In this document: in pieces, positions 52,472-63,662 of the stretch
How positions within the stretch are numbered: position 1 is the stretch's first letter
Layout: each line of letters begins with the position of its first letter
Assembly: GCA_964344935.1 (NCBI GenBank)
Contig: CAYFPL010000001.1
Location: 868,001 to 932,000 of the forward strand
Direction of reading: 5' to 3'
Origin: GCA-2731375 sp964344935
GTDB lineage: Bacteria; Pseudomonadota; Alphaproteobacteria; GCA-2731375
DNA length: 64,000 bases
Translations under genes and position numbers: made by a program
Notes under the pieces: generated by a model
What the model saw: only the letters and a program-made list of their open reading frames with translations
Databases searched by the model: none
What the model was told of the DNA's origin: nothing

Positions 52472-53709
52472 TAGGAACGGTAGTCGGCGTTGATGGAGAT
52501 ATAGCCGTGGGTCAAATCACAGGTCCAAACCGTGGCCTTGCCACGGCCCACGCCCACATCAACGGCAATATCGATCTCCTGCCCCTTCATATGGGGCACC
52601 ACCTGTTCCTCGCGGTAATCAGGATGAGGATGGCCTGCTTCGGCAATGACCACGCCACCTATTATGATCGACAACCGATCCCGATCCGCCATCTCTCCGG
52701 CCCGGCCGACAGCCATGATGATGCGGCCCCAATTGGCATCCTCGCCCGCGATGGCGGTCTTGACCAACGGCGAATTGGCGATGGTCATTGCGATTTGACG
52801 TGCCGCACGGGCGGAAGCGGCGCCGGTGACGGAGACGGTTATGAACTTTGAGGCACCCTCGCCGTCCCGGACCACCTGCTTTGCCAGATCCTCCATCACC
52901 GATAGCAACGCCGCCTTGAACGAAGCCAGCCGCCGGTCCTTGGCGTCCCTGACCGGCCGGTGTTTCGGACCCTGCCCGGTAGCCGCCAGGAGCACCGTAT
53001 CGGAGGTTGAGGTATCGCCATCCACGGTAATGCAGTTGAAGCTGCGGGCATTGGCCCAGCGCAAAAGATCATCCAACACCCCTGCCGGCAGCCTGGCATC
53101 GGTGAAGATGAAACTGAGCATCGTGGCCATGTCGGGGGCGATCATGCCGCTGCCCTTGGCGATGCCGGCGATACGGACGGTCTGCCCGTCGATCTCGGCC
53201 TCAGCGGCAGCTCCTTTGGGGTAGGTGTCGGTGGTGCAAATGGCCTTTGCGGCCGCGTTCCAACCCTGATCCTTCAGCTTGCCATGGACAGTCGGCACGG
53301 CACCCAGCAGCCGACTTACAGAGAGGGTCTCGCCTATGACGCCCGTGGAGGCGACCATGACATCCGCCGGCCGGCAACCGATCTGTTCGGCCACCGCCTT
53401 GGCGGTCGCCGCCACGTCGTCCATGCCCTGACGGCCGGTGAAAACGTTGGCGTTGCCGGCATTTACGACAATGGCCCGCGCCTTGCCTCGGCCGATATGA
53501 CGCCGGCACCACAGAACCGGCGCGCCGGGCATGGTGGACTGGGTAAAGACGCCAGCAATAGTGCTGCCCGGGGCCAGTTCCGCCAGCGTCAAATCGGCCC
53601 GGCGGCGATAACGTTCGCCGGCGGCATGAGCCGCCAGACGCAGACCGGCGATAACGGGCAGTTTGGGAAACCGCGCCGGCGCAAGAGGTGAAATATCTAA
53701 CTCAGGCAT
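52471..53709 (-). CDS. argJ: bifunctional glutamate N-acetyltransferase/amino-acid acetyltransferase
   Basis: Ornithine acetyltransferase of arginine synthesis, 412 residues. It transfers acetyl from N-acetylornithine to glutamate and, in bifunctional forms, makes N-acetylglutamate from acetyl-CoA. The precursor is self-cleaved before a nucleophilic Thr near residue 194 in the motif MIAPDMATML. Also visible are the GNANVFTGRQG and STGVIGE segments of the alpha chain and TDLTHGYISINADYRS-like C terminus. Parvulin gene lies 76 bases upstream. Confidence 0.95.
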   Translation of the reverse strand: MPELDISPLAPARFPKLPVIAGLRLAAHAAGERYRRRADLTLAELAPGSTIAGVFTQSTMPGAPVLWCRRHIGRGKARAIVVNAGNANVFTGRQGMDDVAATAKAVAEQIGCRPADVMVASTGVIGETLSVSRLLGAVPTVHGKLKDQGWNAAAKAICTTDTYPKGAAAEAEIDGQTVRIAGIAKGSGMIAPDMATMLSFIFTDARLPAGVLDDLLRWANARSFNCITVDGDTSTSDTVLLAATGQGPKHRPVRDAKDRRLASFKAALLSVMEDLAKQVVRDGEGASKFITVSVTGAASARAARQIAMTIANSPLVKTAIAGEDANWGRIIMAVGRAGEMADRDRLSIIIGGVVIAEAGHPHPDYREEQVVPHMKGQEIDIAVDVGVGRGKATVWTCDLTHGYISINADYRS

Positions 53710-53785
53710 GATGCACCCACGATATGGACGTGCGGCATGGTAGCCAGCGCCCTAAACGCAAACAAGTAGTGGTGGCGGCAGTCGG

Positions 53786-54673
53786 TCAGTTGGCTTTTTT
53801 AGGCGCCGCCATGGCCTCCACGGGGCTGCCGTCCAGCTTGAATATCTGGATCTTGGCGCCCTTCGATAGCTCCGCCAGTAATTTCGCCACCACGGTCTGA
53901 GCGATGGCCTGGCGCAGTTCCGGGGCCCGTTTGGCGAATGTCGGCCCTTCGCCCTGACGGCGGTCGAATACCTTGATGACATGCCAGCCGAACTGGGTCT
54001 GCACCGGCTCCGACACATCGCCCACCTTCAGAGCGAAAGCAGCATTTGCAAAGGGCGGCACCATTTTGTCCTTGGTGAAATAGCCCAAATCACCGCCCTT
54101 GGCGCCGCTGGGCCCTTTCGATCGCGCCTTGGCGAGGGCGACAAAATCACCGCCCTTGTTCAGTTCGGCGATGATCGCCTCGGCCTCTTCCCGTGTTTCT
54201 ACCAGGATGTGGCTGGCGCGCACCTCGTCCGGACCCTTCTGATTGCCTTTTTCCGCTTCGTACTGGGCGCGCAGGGTCTCCTCCGACGCAGCCTCGTTGA
54301 TCTTGCGGGAGACCAGGGCCTGTTCCAGGATGCGATTTCGGGCCTGTTTGATCTGGCTGGCGATCACGGGATCGTCGGCCAGGTTCGCTGCCTCCGCCGC
54401 CTGCAGCACCAAACGCCGTTCTGTCAACTGCTGCACCAAGGGCTGATAGATCTGATCTATCGGCATACCGCGGTACTGCTGAGGCAGGTTTTCATAAGCC
54501 AGGCGTACGTCGCGGAACAGGATCTCGCTACCGTTCACCACGGCCACCACCTGATCGTCTACCGGCGCCTTGGCGGCGGCCTGTGACTGGCTTTGCGCGG
54601 GGAAAGACGATACCGCAATAATTGCGGCGGCGGTCAAGCAGGCCGCCAACGGCCCACGGGCAGAATTTGTCAT
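53786..54673 (-). CDS. peptidylprolyl isomerase, SurA/PpiC parvulin type
   Basis: Periplasmic folding factor of 295 residues. A signal peptide is at about 1-28 (hydrophobic LAACLTAAAIIAVSSFPAQSQ). A SurA-like N-terminal helical domain follows (VAVVNGSEILFRDVR...LTERRLVLQAAEA), then one parvulin domain at about 145-245 with VRASHILVETREEAEAI, GGDLGYFTKDKMVPPFANAAFAL and GWHVIKVFDRR. It helps outer-membrane or exported proteins fold. It is divergent from secA, 285 bases away, a functional link with export. Confidence 0.91.
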   Translation of the reverse strand: MTNSARGPLAACLTAAAIIAVSSFPAQSQSQAAAKAPVDDQVVAVVNGSEILFRDVRLAYENLPQQYRGMPIDQIYQPLVQQLTERRLVLQAAEAANLADDPVIASQIKQARNRILEQALVSRKINEAASEETLRAQYEAEKGNQKGPDEVRASHILVETREEAEAIIAELNKGGDFVALAKARSKGPSGAKGGDLGYFTKDKMVPPFANAAFALKVGDVSEPVQTQFGWHVIKVFDRRQGEGPTFAKRAPELRQAIAQTVVAKLLAELSKGAKIQIFKLDGSPVEAMAAPKKAN

Positions 54674-54958
54674 GCAATTGGGCTTTCATTGGCCGTTGGA
54701 AGGTCTTCCGGCGACGCCAGCGGCGCCGAGGGGCACTATCGAGTATTGGGCGTCCGGGTACAAGCGCATAAAACCCAACTTTCACATATTGTTGTTCCTT
54801 TTGGCTGGCCGCTTTTCGCCTATGATCAGGCCCCTCAGGTTCCGTTGACAGGGACGCGAGCGCCCCTTATGTCTCACCTGTCGTGATTTTGAACGCTCTG
54901 GCCTATCGCGGCCTAGGGCACTTTTGTCGGTTTTTTGGGATTTCTTAGGTACTTTTTG

Positions 54959-57724
<2,766 letters not shown>

Positions 57725-57743
57725 GCGCGAAATCATCTGGGTG

Positions 57744-58382
57744 TCAGTTCCGCGGACAGTGAGCCCCAGCCGCGGCCCAGGCCCGAAATAGGCCGAGGAA
57801 CAAATCATGGCTGCCAGGCGCCGGTTGCCGGCCAACGCCTGGCTGCCAAGCCCAAATCACCAGTTTGTCGTTTTCCATGTGATCGAGCAGCGCGGCTAGA
57901 TCCTTGCCGCCATTGGTTTTCGGATCAGATAGCTGCCGGCAGATCGCCGCCAGGCTTTTGCCGCGAAAACCGGCCATGGAGGGCGCCAATTGCCAATTCG
58001 GCCCGCCGGGCATGCGGGCCGGGTCGAAATTAGACAGGCCGTGGCAGCCGGCGCACTCCATGGCTGGCGCACCTCGGTTCTTTCGCCCCCTAGACACCGG
58101 CGGCTCGTGCGGCCGCTGCGCCTCGCCCTGCAAAGGCTGATGGCCGCCAGGATGACAATTCGCACAACGGGGATGGCGCAAGACTTTGCCCGCCTCTCGG
58201 AACAGGGCCGCGGCCCGCTCCCGTCTATCCCCAATGGCATCGAAGCTGCCAGCCGGCCGCAGTTTCTCGGAATGCGACTTCGTCGCCGGTTGGGCCAGGG
58301 CGGCATATGTGGCAGCGGCGCCAAGTAGGATAGACGAAGCGACAAACAGCACAGCAAGGAAATGCCGGACCGGTACGCTCAC
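57744..58382 (-). CDS. periplasmic di-heme cytochrome c-type protein, partner of the molybdenum hydroxylase
   Basis: 212-residue protein with an N-terminal signal or anchor (residues 8-30) and two CxxCH heme sites, CANCHPGG near residue 73 and CAGCHGLS near residue 110. It starts with GTG overlapping the oxidoreductase stop as GTGA, so it is translated with it. It is probably the electron acceptor for the IorAB-like enzyme and passes electrons to the respiratory chain. No axial Met is clear; the second site may use other ligands. Similar cytochrome-like genes accompany isoquinoline-oxidoreductase-like operons. Confidence 0.85.
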   Translation of the reverse strand: MSVPVRHFLAVLFVASSILLGAAATYAALAQPATKSHSEKLRPAGSFDAIGDRRERAAALFREAGKVLRHPRCANCHPGGHQPLQGEAQRPHEPPVSRGRKNRGAPAMECAGCHGLSNFDPARMPGGPNWQLAPSMAGFRGKSLAAICRQLSDPKTNGGKDLAALLDHMENDKLVIWAWQPGVGRQPAPGSHDLFLGLFRAWAAAGAHCPRN

Positions 58383-60541
58383 GCCGACGATCCCAACATT
58401 GGCAACTGGCGAGGACGTTCCAGGCCAAGGGCCGCCAGGGCGTTCGCGACCGCCGGTCCGATGGGCGGTACACCGGGTTCACCGGCCCCGCTCGGTGCTG
58501 CGGTGGACGGCACGATCGTCACCTCTACGGGCGGCATTTCGTGAATGCGCAGGCACCGATAGGTGTCGAAATTCTGCTGGGAAACCCGGCCACCATCCAA
58601 ATCGATCCCATTGAAAAGCACATGGCTCAAGCCATAGCCAATGCCGCCCTCCATCTGCGCAACCACCACGTCCGGGTTCACTGCCACGCCGCAATCGACG
58701 GCGCACCAGACTTTGTGGACGCGAATACCGTTGGCGCCGCCGGCGGACACCTCGGCAATCTGAGCCACGTAAGTGCCAAAGCTTTGCACCACCGCCACTC
58801 CCCAGGCCCGGCCCTCGCGGGGCCCCGGGCCGCTCCATCCCGCAAGTTTGGCGACGGCACGCAAGACGCCGGTGGCGCGCGGTTGTCCCTTCAGCATCTC
58901 CAGCCTGCCGCGGATCGGATCCTTGCCGAGACCAATAAGCAATTGGTCGATGAAACACTCAACCGCGTATCCGGTATGGGTATGGCCCACCGACCGCCAC
59001 CAAAGAACTGGGACCCCAACCTTGACCATATGGGCATAACAACGGAAATCCGGGATTTCGTAGAGCAGTTCCCGTGATCCTTCGACCATGGTCGCATCCA
59101 CCCCCTCCCTGATCATCGCCCCTTCGAACGGCGTACCTTGAATGAATGACTGCCCGACCACGGTGTTTTCCCAGGCAACAATCCGGCCCTTACTGACCGC
59201 GCCATGCAAGCGGTGGACAAATATGGAGCGGTAGTAGCCGCCGGTAAGATCATCTTCGCGGGTCCAGATCAACTTCACGGGCCGGTCGGAGCCGATGGCC
59301 TTGGCCACCTGGGCCAGTTCCTTGGCGAAGTGGCTGTCGAATTGCCCCCGGCGCCCGAAACCGCCGCCCGCCAGCATGGTTTCAATCTCAACGGACGAAG
59401 GCTGCAAGCCTAGGACGCCTGCGATGACCGCCTGATCCAGGGTCTGGATCTGGCAACCGAAACGCGCGACCGCGCCCGTGTCATTCCAACGCAAATAACC
59501 ATCCAGCGGTTCCATGGGGCCATGGGCCAGATAAGGGAATGTGAATTGGGTCTCGATTACCTGTTCCGCCTGGGCAAATGCCGCCGCAGTGTCTCCGACG
59601 GCGCCGGCCACCGGGCCGGGTGTGCGGGCAAGATCGCTGAATTGACTGACAATCTCGCTGGTGCTTCGCGTCTCTGCAGCGGATTCATCCCATACGATTT
59701 TCAGAGCATTACGCCCCTTGATGGCCGGCCATGTGCCTTCCCCATAGACCGCTACCCCCGTCTCGATCGTTTCGATCGCGACGACGCCCTTGACTGCCCG
59801 TGCCGCGGCGGAATCGAGGCGGGCCACCTTTGCACCGAACCGGGGTGGGCGGGCCACCACAACTGTCAGCATGCCGGGTTCTTGAATGTCCATGGCATAT
59901 TGGGCGGTACCGTTCGATTTGGCTTGCGAATCCAATCGGCCGAGCCGTTCGGCCCGTCCGATAAGGCGGAACGACCCTTCATCCTTCAATTTGACGTCCA
60001 TCGGCACCGCTAACGCCGCGGCCGCCATGGCAAATATTCCGAAGTTCCCGCCGCGATTGGATGCGCGGTGATGCAGCACACCCTTGTCGACGGTGATTGA
60101 AGTCACGGGCACCTTCCAGGCGTCCGCCGCCGCCTGGACCAGCATAGCCCGCGCCTGGGCGCCGGCCCGGCGCATCTGCATGTAAGAATTGGCAATCGCG
60201 GTTGAACCGCCTGTCGCCTGCGCCCCAATGGCGAAATTCTTGTAGAGGCTCGTGTTCACCGGCGCATGTTCGGCGCGCATTTGCGACCAATCGGCATCCA
60301 GCTCTTCAGCAACCAGGGTCGCCAATCCGGTCATGGGCCCCTGGCCCATTTCGAGATGCTTGACGACAACGGTAACCGTGTCATCAGTGCCGATGCGCAG
60401 AAATGCGTTCGGAGTTGGCGAACCGGCCTCCGCCGCCCCGGTTGCCCGGCCCATCGAAAACGGCAGGTGCAGGCCGATTACCAGGCCGGTGGCACCTTTC
60501 AGCACCGCCCGGCGCGTCGTTAAATGCCGAGCTTGTCCCAT
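58379..60541 (-). CDS. iorB: Tat-exported xanthine dehydrogenase family molybdopterin-binding subunit (isoquinoline 1-oxidoreductase beta-like)
   Basis: Molybdenum hydroxylase large subunit of 720 residues with a twin-arginine leader (TTRRAVLKGATGLVIG at about 8-23), so the enzyme works in the periplasm. Family signs are LEMGQGPMTGLATLVAEEL, GGSTAIANSYMQMRRAGA, LAHGPMEPL, GGGFGRRGQ and the catalytic Glu in SGAGEPGVPPI near residue 697. This is the IorB/CoxL-like layout that needs the 2Fe-2S subunit encoded 3 bases upstream. Substrate, N-heteroaromatic or aldehyde, cannot be chosen from sequence. Confidence 0.9.
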   Translation of the reverse strand: MGQARHLTTRRAVLKGATGLVIGLHLPFSMGRATGAAEAGSPTPNAFLRIGTDDTVTVVVKHLEMGQGPMTGLATLVAEELDADWSQMRAEHAPVNTSLYKNFAIGAQATGGSTAIANSYMQMRRAGAQARAMLVQAAADAWKVPVTSITVDKGVLHHRASNRGGNFGIFAMAAAALAVPMDVKLKDEGSFRLIGRAERLGRLDSQAKSNGTAQYAMDIQEPGMLTVVVARPPRFGAKVARLDSAAARAVKGVVAIETIETGVAVYGEGTWPAIKGRNALKIVWDESAAETRSTSEIVSQFSDLARTPGPVAGAVGDTAAAFAQAEQVIETQFTFPYLAHGPMEPLDGYLRWNDTGAVARFGCQIQTLDQAVIAGVLGLQPSSVEIETMLAGGGFGRRGQFDSHFAKELAQVAKAIGSDRPVKLIWTREDDLTGGYYRSIFVHRLHGAVSKGRIVAWENTVVGQSFIQGTPFEGAMIREGVDATMVEGSRELLYEIPDFRCYAHMVKVGVPVLWWRSVGHTHTGYAVECFIDQLLIGLGKDPIRGRLEMLKGQPRATGVLRAVAKLAGWSGPGPREGRAWGVAVVQSFGTYVAQIAEVSAGGANGIRVHKVWCAVDCGVAVNPDVVVAQMEGGIGYGLSHVLFNGIDLDGGRVSQQNFDTYRCLRIHEMPPVEVTIVPSTAAPSGAGEPGVPPIGPAVANALAALGLERPRQLPMLGSSA

Positions 60542-60544
60542 GGA

Positions 60545-61006
60545 TCAGTCCGCCAACGCCCGGGCCGCTGATTTGATGGCGGCGCGGATACGGTTGTAGG
60601 TGGCGCAACGGCATATATTGCCGCTCATGGCCTGATCAATATCCCTGTCCGATGGTTCTTTGACCGCCAGCAACAGAGCCACGGCACTCATAATTTGACC
60701 AGACTGGCAATAGCCGCATTGGGGCACATCGCCTTCGACCCAGGCCGCCTCCACCGCTTCCGCGACGCGACCCCTGAGCCCTTCGATTGTGGTCACATGA
60801 CGCCGCCCCACCGCACTGAGCGGCAGCGCGCAGGATCGTTGCGCCCTGCCATTCAGCAGGACTGTGCAGGCGCCGCATTGTCCGATGCCGCAGCCATATT
60901 TCGTCCCCGTCAGTTTTAGGCTATCGCGCAAAGTCCACAGCAACGGCGTATCGCCATCATCGGCGACCTCATGCTGTTGGCGGTTGACCTTGATCCGGAA
61001 CCCCAT
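60545..61006 (-). CDS. iorA: (2Fe-2S)-binding protein, molybdenum hydroxylase small subunit
   Basis: 153-residue subunit with two 2Fe-2S clusters: the plant-ferredoxin type in KYGCGIGQCGACTVLLNG..SC and the C-terminal helical type in CGYCQSGQ...CRCATYNRI. There is no signal peptide of its own; it is expected to be carried out by the Tat leader of the large subunit. The gene is the first of the trio iorA - iorB - cytochrome (gap of 3 bases, then GTGA overlap), which is the order known for isoquinoline 1-oxidoreductase-like systems. Confidence 0.92.
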   Translation of the reverse strand: MGFRIKVNRQQHEVADDGDTPLLWTLRDSLKLTGTKYGCGIGQCGACTVLLNGRAQRSCALPLSAVGRRHVTTIEGLRGRVAEAVEAAWVEGDVPQCGYCQSGQIMSAVALLLAVKEPSDRDIDQAMSGNICRCATYNRIRAAIKSAARALAD

Positions 61007-61261
61007 TCACACCCCTTCAGGATCGAATATTCAGACTAAAGCCATGACTCTGTCGCTGGCGCCGTTACCGTCCGCGCGACCTTATTCTACGATTCTACTT
61101 AGGCCTTGGGCATTCATTTTCCAGTTCAAGAATTGGTCAAAATATTCGCCCATTTAGTGACGGCAGTCATATTGCGTTCCGCCATTCGTCTCTAAATATA
61201 TCGGCAACGATGCAGCCACACCCAATCAAGGTTGGCAGCCAAGAGAGACAGGAACGCGCCA

Positions 61262-61426
61262 ATGACCATGCCAATGAACTTTGCACCGCCCCCCGATCCT
61301 GCGCGGCAGATTTCCGGTTGGCCAGCCCGTGATGTGTCTCAGCCCGAAAGCGAAGAATGCACCGCATGGATCGTGCAGTTTCCAAAACCGATGACCCCGT
61401 CCGCGGAAAGCGGCTGGCCGCAATAA
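61262..61426 (+). CDS. candidate small ORF, 54 residues
   Basis: ATG at 61262 with AGGAA 9 bases upstream (in GACAGGAACGCG). The predicted peptide MTMPMNFAPPPDPARQ and onward is Pro-rich; its C-terminal part CTAWIVQFPKPMTPSAESGW vaguely recalls the NDUFS4/ETC complex I family segment W-x-L-x-F-x-P...GW, but is too short to claim. It sits between the 2Fe-2S subunit gene and the IclR gene, both on the minus strand, in a 459-base gap with nothing else recognisable. Confidence 0.3.
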   Translation: MTMPMNFAPPPDPARQISGWPARDVSQPESEECTAWIVQFPKPMTPSAESGWPQ

Positions 61427-61465
61427 TCCACCTATCGCCGAGTTCCCAGGACCGGCTTTCGCCGC

Positions 61466-62242
61466 CTAAACGACCCGATCGGAAAACACTTCCGAGAGAC
61501 CTTCCGCACTGGTTTTCAAATCGTATGCCAAGGCGTCCAGGGCTGGACCCGTCAATTGTTCGGACAGCCCAACGGCGGCGATGGCCCTTGCGGTGGTGCC
61601 AACAGCCTCGCGAATGGGTGCGGCGACCACGGTGACGCCGCCAATATAGCAACCCCGATCGATCCCGTAGCCATTTGCCTTGGCGAAAGCCACATCCTCC
61701 AGCCAATGATCGAATTCGGGCTGGTTCTGCCAGTGAAGTTGATCGAACTGTTGCCGCAGAACTTGCTCGGCCGGCGCGATGTCGGCAAAGCAATGGCCGA
61801 TAGCCGAAATCAAGGCAGGAAACCGGCTGCCAACGTTGACGTGGATGGAAAAATTGGAAGGCGCATGGGACATAGCCACCACGATGATCCGATCCGCCCC
61901 CTCGCGCCAGACGGCGACGGTGGTTACTTCGTGGGCCTGGGCAAGTCGGTCCAACTCGCCTTGGGCATTGCGGACGAAATCATTGCTGCCAACCATGTCC
62001 CGGGCAAAGCGCAACAGCGTGGGACCGAGTTGATACTTCTTCGCGACTTTATCCTCGTTGACCAGACCATCGTGATCCAGGGTCTTGAGAATATGCTGGC
62101 AGGTGCTTGGAACAATGCCCAGAGCCCGCGAGACTTCGTTGACGCCCGCCGGGCGCTGAACGCCGCCCAAATATCGCAGGATCTGAACTGCCCGCTGCAC
62201 CGCGACAACCGGTTTGCGAAGTTCTGTGGTAACTGCATTCAT
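61466..62242 (-). CDS. IclR family transcriptional regulator
   Basis: 258-residue regulator. The N-terminal winged helix-turn-helix has VQRAVQILRYLGGVQRPAGVNEVSRALGIVPSTCQHILKTLDHDGLV as successive helices, and the C-terminal effector domain has SRFPALISAIGHCFADI and GYGIDRGCYIGGVTVVAAPIRE. IclR proteins usually repress catabolic genes and bind an aromatic or carboxylate effector. It is divergent from the P450 gene, and a perfect palindrome of 20 bases lies between them, a likely binding site. Confidence 0.91.
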   Translation of the reverse strand: MNAVTTELRKPVVAVQRAVQILRYLGGVQRPAGVNEVSRALGIVPSTCQHILKTLDHDGLVNEDKVAKKYQLGPTLLRFARDMVGSNDFVRNAQGELDRLAQAHEVTTVAVWREGADRIIVVAMSHAPSNFSIHVNVGSRFPALISAIGHCFADIAPAEQVLRQQFDQLHWQNQPEFDHWLEDVAFAKANGYGIDRGCYIGGVTVVAAPIREAVGTTARAIAAVGLSEQLTGPALDALAYDLKTSAEGLSEVFSDRVV

Positions 62243-62260
62243 ATCATCAGTATACTCAGA

Positions 62261-62280
62261 TTATTTCCATATGGAAATAA
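62261..62280. promoter_or_regulatory. 20-base perfect palindrome, candidate IclR operator
   Basis: TTATTTCCATATGGAAATAA is its own reverse complement. It is 19 bases upstream of the IclR start and 10 bases upstream of the predicted P450 -35. The GGAAA/TTTCC half-sites resemble known IclR-family operators. Confidence 0.75.
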
Positions 62281-62290
62281 ACATTTCCTA

Positions 62291-62319
62291 TTGACTTTTC
62301 ATACCCCCATTCATATCGT
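62291..62319 (+). promoter_or_regulatory. predicted sigma-70-like promoter of the P450 gene
   Basis: TTGACT at 62291-62296 and TATCGT at 62314-62319 with a 17-base spacer, 33 bases before the P450 ATG. Binding of a regulator to the adjacent palindrome would abut or cover the -35 element. Confidence 0.5.
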
Positions 62320-62351
62320 CCAGACCAGCGGGAATATTGGGAGCCTCACCG

Positions 62352-63575
62352 ATGACGGAACAGAAGCCCACCGCCTGCCCGGCGGGTGGTCACACGTCTG
62401 AATTCACCAGCGACTTCGATATGTTCGACGCCGAATACAACCGGGACCCCGGCCCCATATGGCGCGAGATGCGGGAAACATGCCCCTTCTCAAAGACCGA
62501 GGAACGAGGCGGTTTCTGGGTTACGACCACTTACGAGGATGCCCAGGCCATGGTTCGCCGGGTACCTGAACTTTCCAATCGGCAAGTCTCAGTCGTGGAA
62601 ATGCCTGAAGGCAAGGACCTGATGGCGAACTACAACACCGAAACCTTCCCGCCCATCACCATGGACCCGCCGGAGAATATTCCCCTGCGGCGCCTCATGC
62701 TGCCGTTCTTCACGCCCAAGGCGGTGGAAACCCACCGGCCCTATACCGAAACCTTGTGCAACAGCCTGATCGATGGCTTCATCGACAAGGGCGAATGCGA
62801 CGCGGCGGTGGACTATGCCCAGCAGATCACGCCGCGTGTCATCAGCCATATCCTCGGCATCGATCCAGGTAAGAGCGATGAGTTCGTCGGCTGGGTGCGC
62901 GGCATGCTGGAATTAGGCTTTGACGATCTGGAACTGCGCACGGAAAGCCATCGCAAGATCGTTGATTTCTTCACCGAGCAGTTGGCTCAGCGCCGGGAGA
63001 ATCCAGGCGACGATTTTATCTCGCTTCTGGCCGGCGAGAGCGTCGATGGCGAGCCTTTGACCGACAAAACCATCATCAAAATGTGCGTGTTGACCCTGAT
63101 CGCCGGGATCGACACAACGTGGAGCTCCATTGCCTCCTCCATGCTGCATTTCGCGACGCACCCTGAGGACCGGCGGCGCCTGGCGGCGGATCCAAGCCTG
63201 TTCCCCACCGCGATCGAAGAAATGCTGCGCCTGCATTCGCCGGTCTCCGTCGGCCGCATCGCCATGGAGGACGTGGCCCACAACGACGCCACGATCAAGC
63301 GGGGCGAGCGCCTGGTGATCAATTTCCCTGCCGCGAACCGCGATCCGGCCATGTTCGAAAATCCGGACGAAGCAGTCATCGACCGGCAGAAGAACCGCCA
63401 TATCGCCTTCGGTATTGGCATCCACCGCTGCGCCGGCTCCAACCTTGCCCGCATGGAGATGGAGTTGAAAACTTGGTTTGCCCGCATCCCTGAGTTCGAA
63501 CTGAGCGATCCGGATGCAGTGACCTGGGCCGCCGGCCAGGTGCGCGGCGCCCGCAACGTACCGGTGCGCTTTTGA
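62352..63575 (+). CDS. cytochrome P450
   Basis: Soluble bacterial P450 of 407 residues. I-helix AGIDTTWSS, K-helix EMLRLHSP (ExxR), and heme loop FGIGIHRCAGSNLAR are intact. The ATG at 62352 has GGGAG 8 bases upstream. The compact length and CAGSNLAR loop are those of CYP families for terpenes, phenolics or herbicides rather than fatty acids; the sequence does not choose one. No ferredoxin or reductase gene is seen before the window end. It is not closely similar to the P450 at 26.8 kb, so the two are independent. Confidence 0.94.
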   Translation: MTEQKPTACPAGGHTSEFTSDFDMFDAEYNRDPGPIWREMRETCPFSKTEERGGFWVTTTYEDAQAMVRRVPELSNRQVSVVEMPEGKDLMANYNTETFPPITMDPPENIPLRRLMLPFFTPKAVETHRPYTETLCNSLIDGFIDKGECDAAVDYAQQITPRVISHILGIDPGKSDEFVGWVRGMLELGFDDLELRTESHRKIVDFFTEQLAQRRENPGDDFISLLAGESVDGEPLTDKTIIKMCVLTLIAGIDTTWSSIASSMLHFATHPEDRRRLAADPSLFPTAIEEMLRLHSPVSVGRIAMEDVAHNDATIKRGERLVINFPAANRDPAMFENPDEAVIDRQKNRHIAFGIGIHRCAGSNLARMEMELKTWFARIPEFELSDPDAVTWAAGQVRGARNVPVRF

Positions 63576-63662
63576 GGATTTAAGGCCTTTTCCGCCGGCA
63601 CTTGTTTCCCGATGCCGAATGGCCAAGGATAGCGGGGTACTTGGATTGACGGGGACCCTGCC

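Noticed and set aside
61167..61793. 208-codon minus-strand frame overlapping the IclR gene
   Set aside because: The IclR frame has clear HTH and effector-domain sequence; this frame is Arg/Ser-rich and without motifs.
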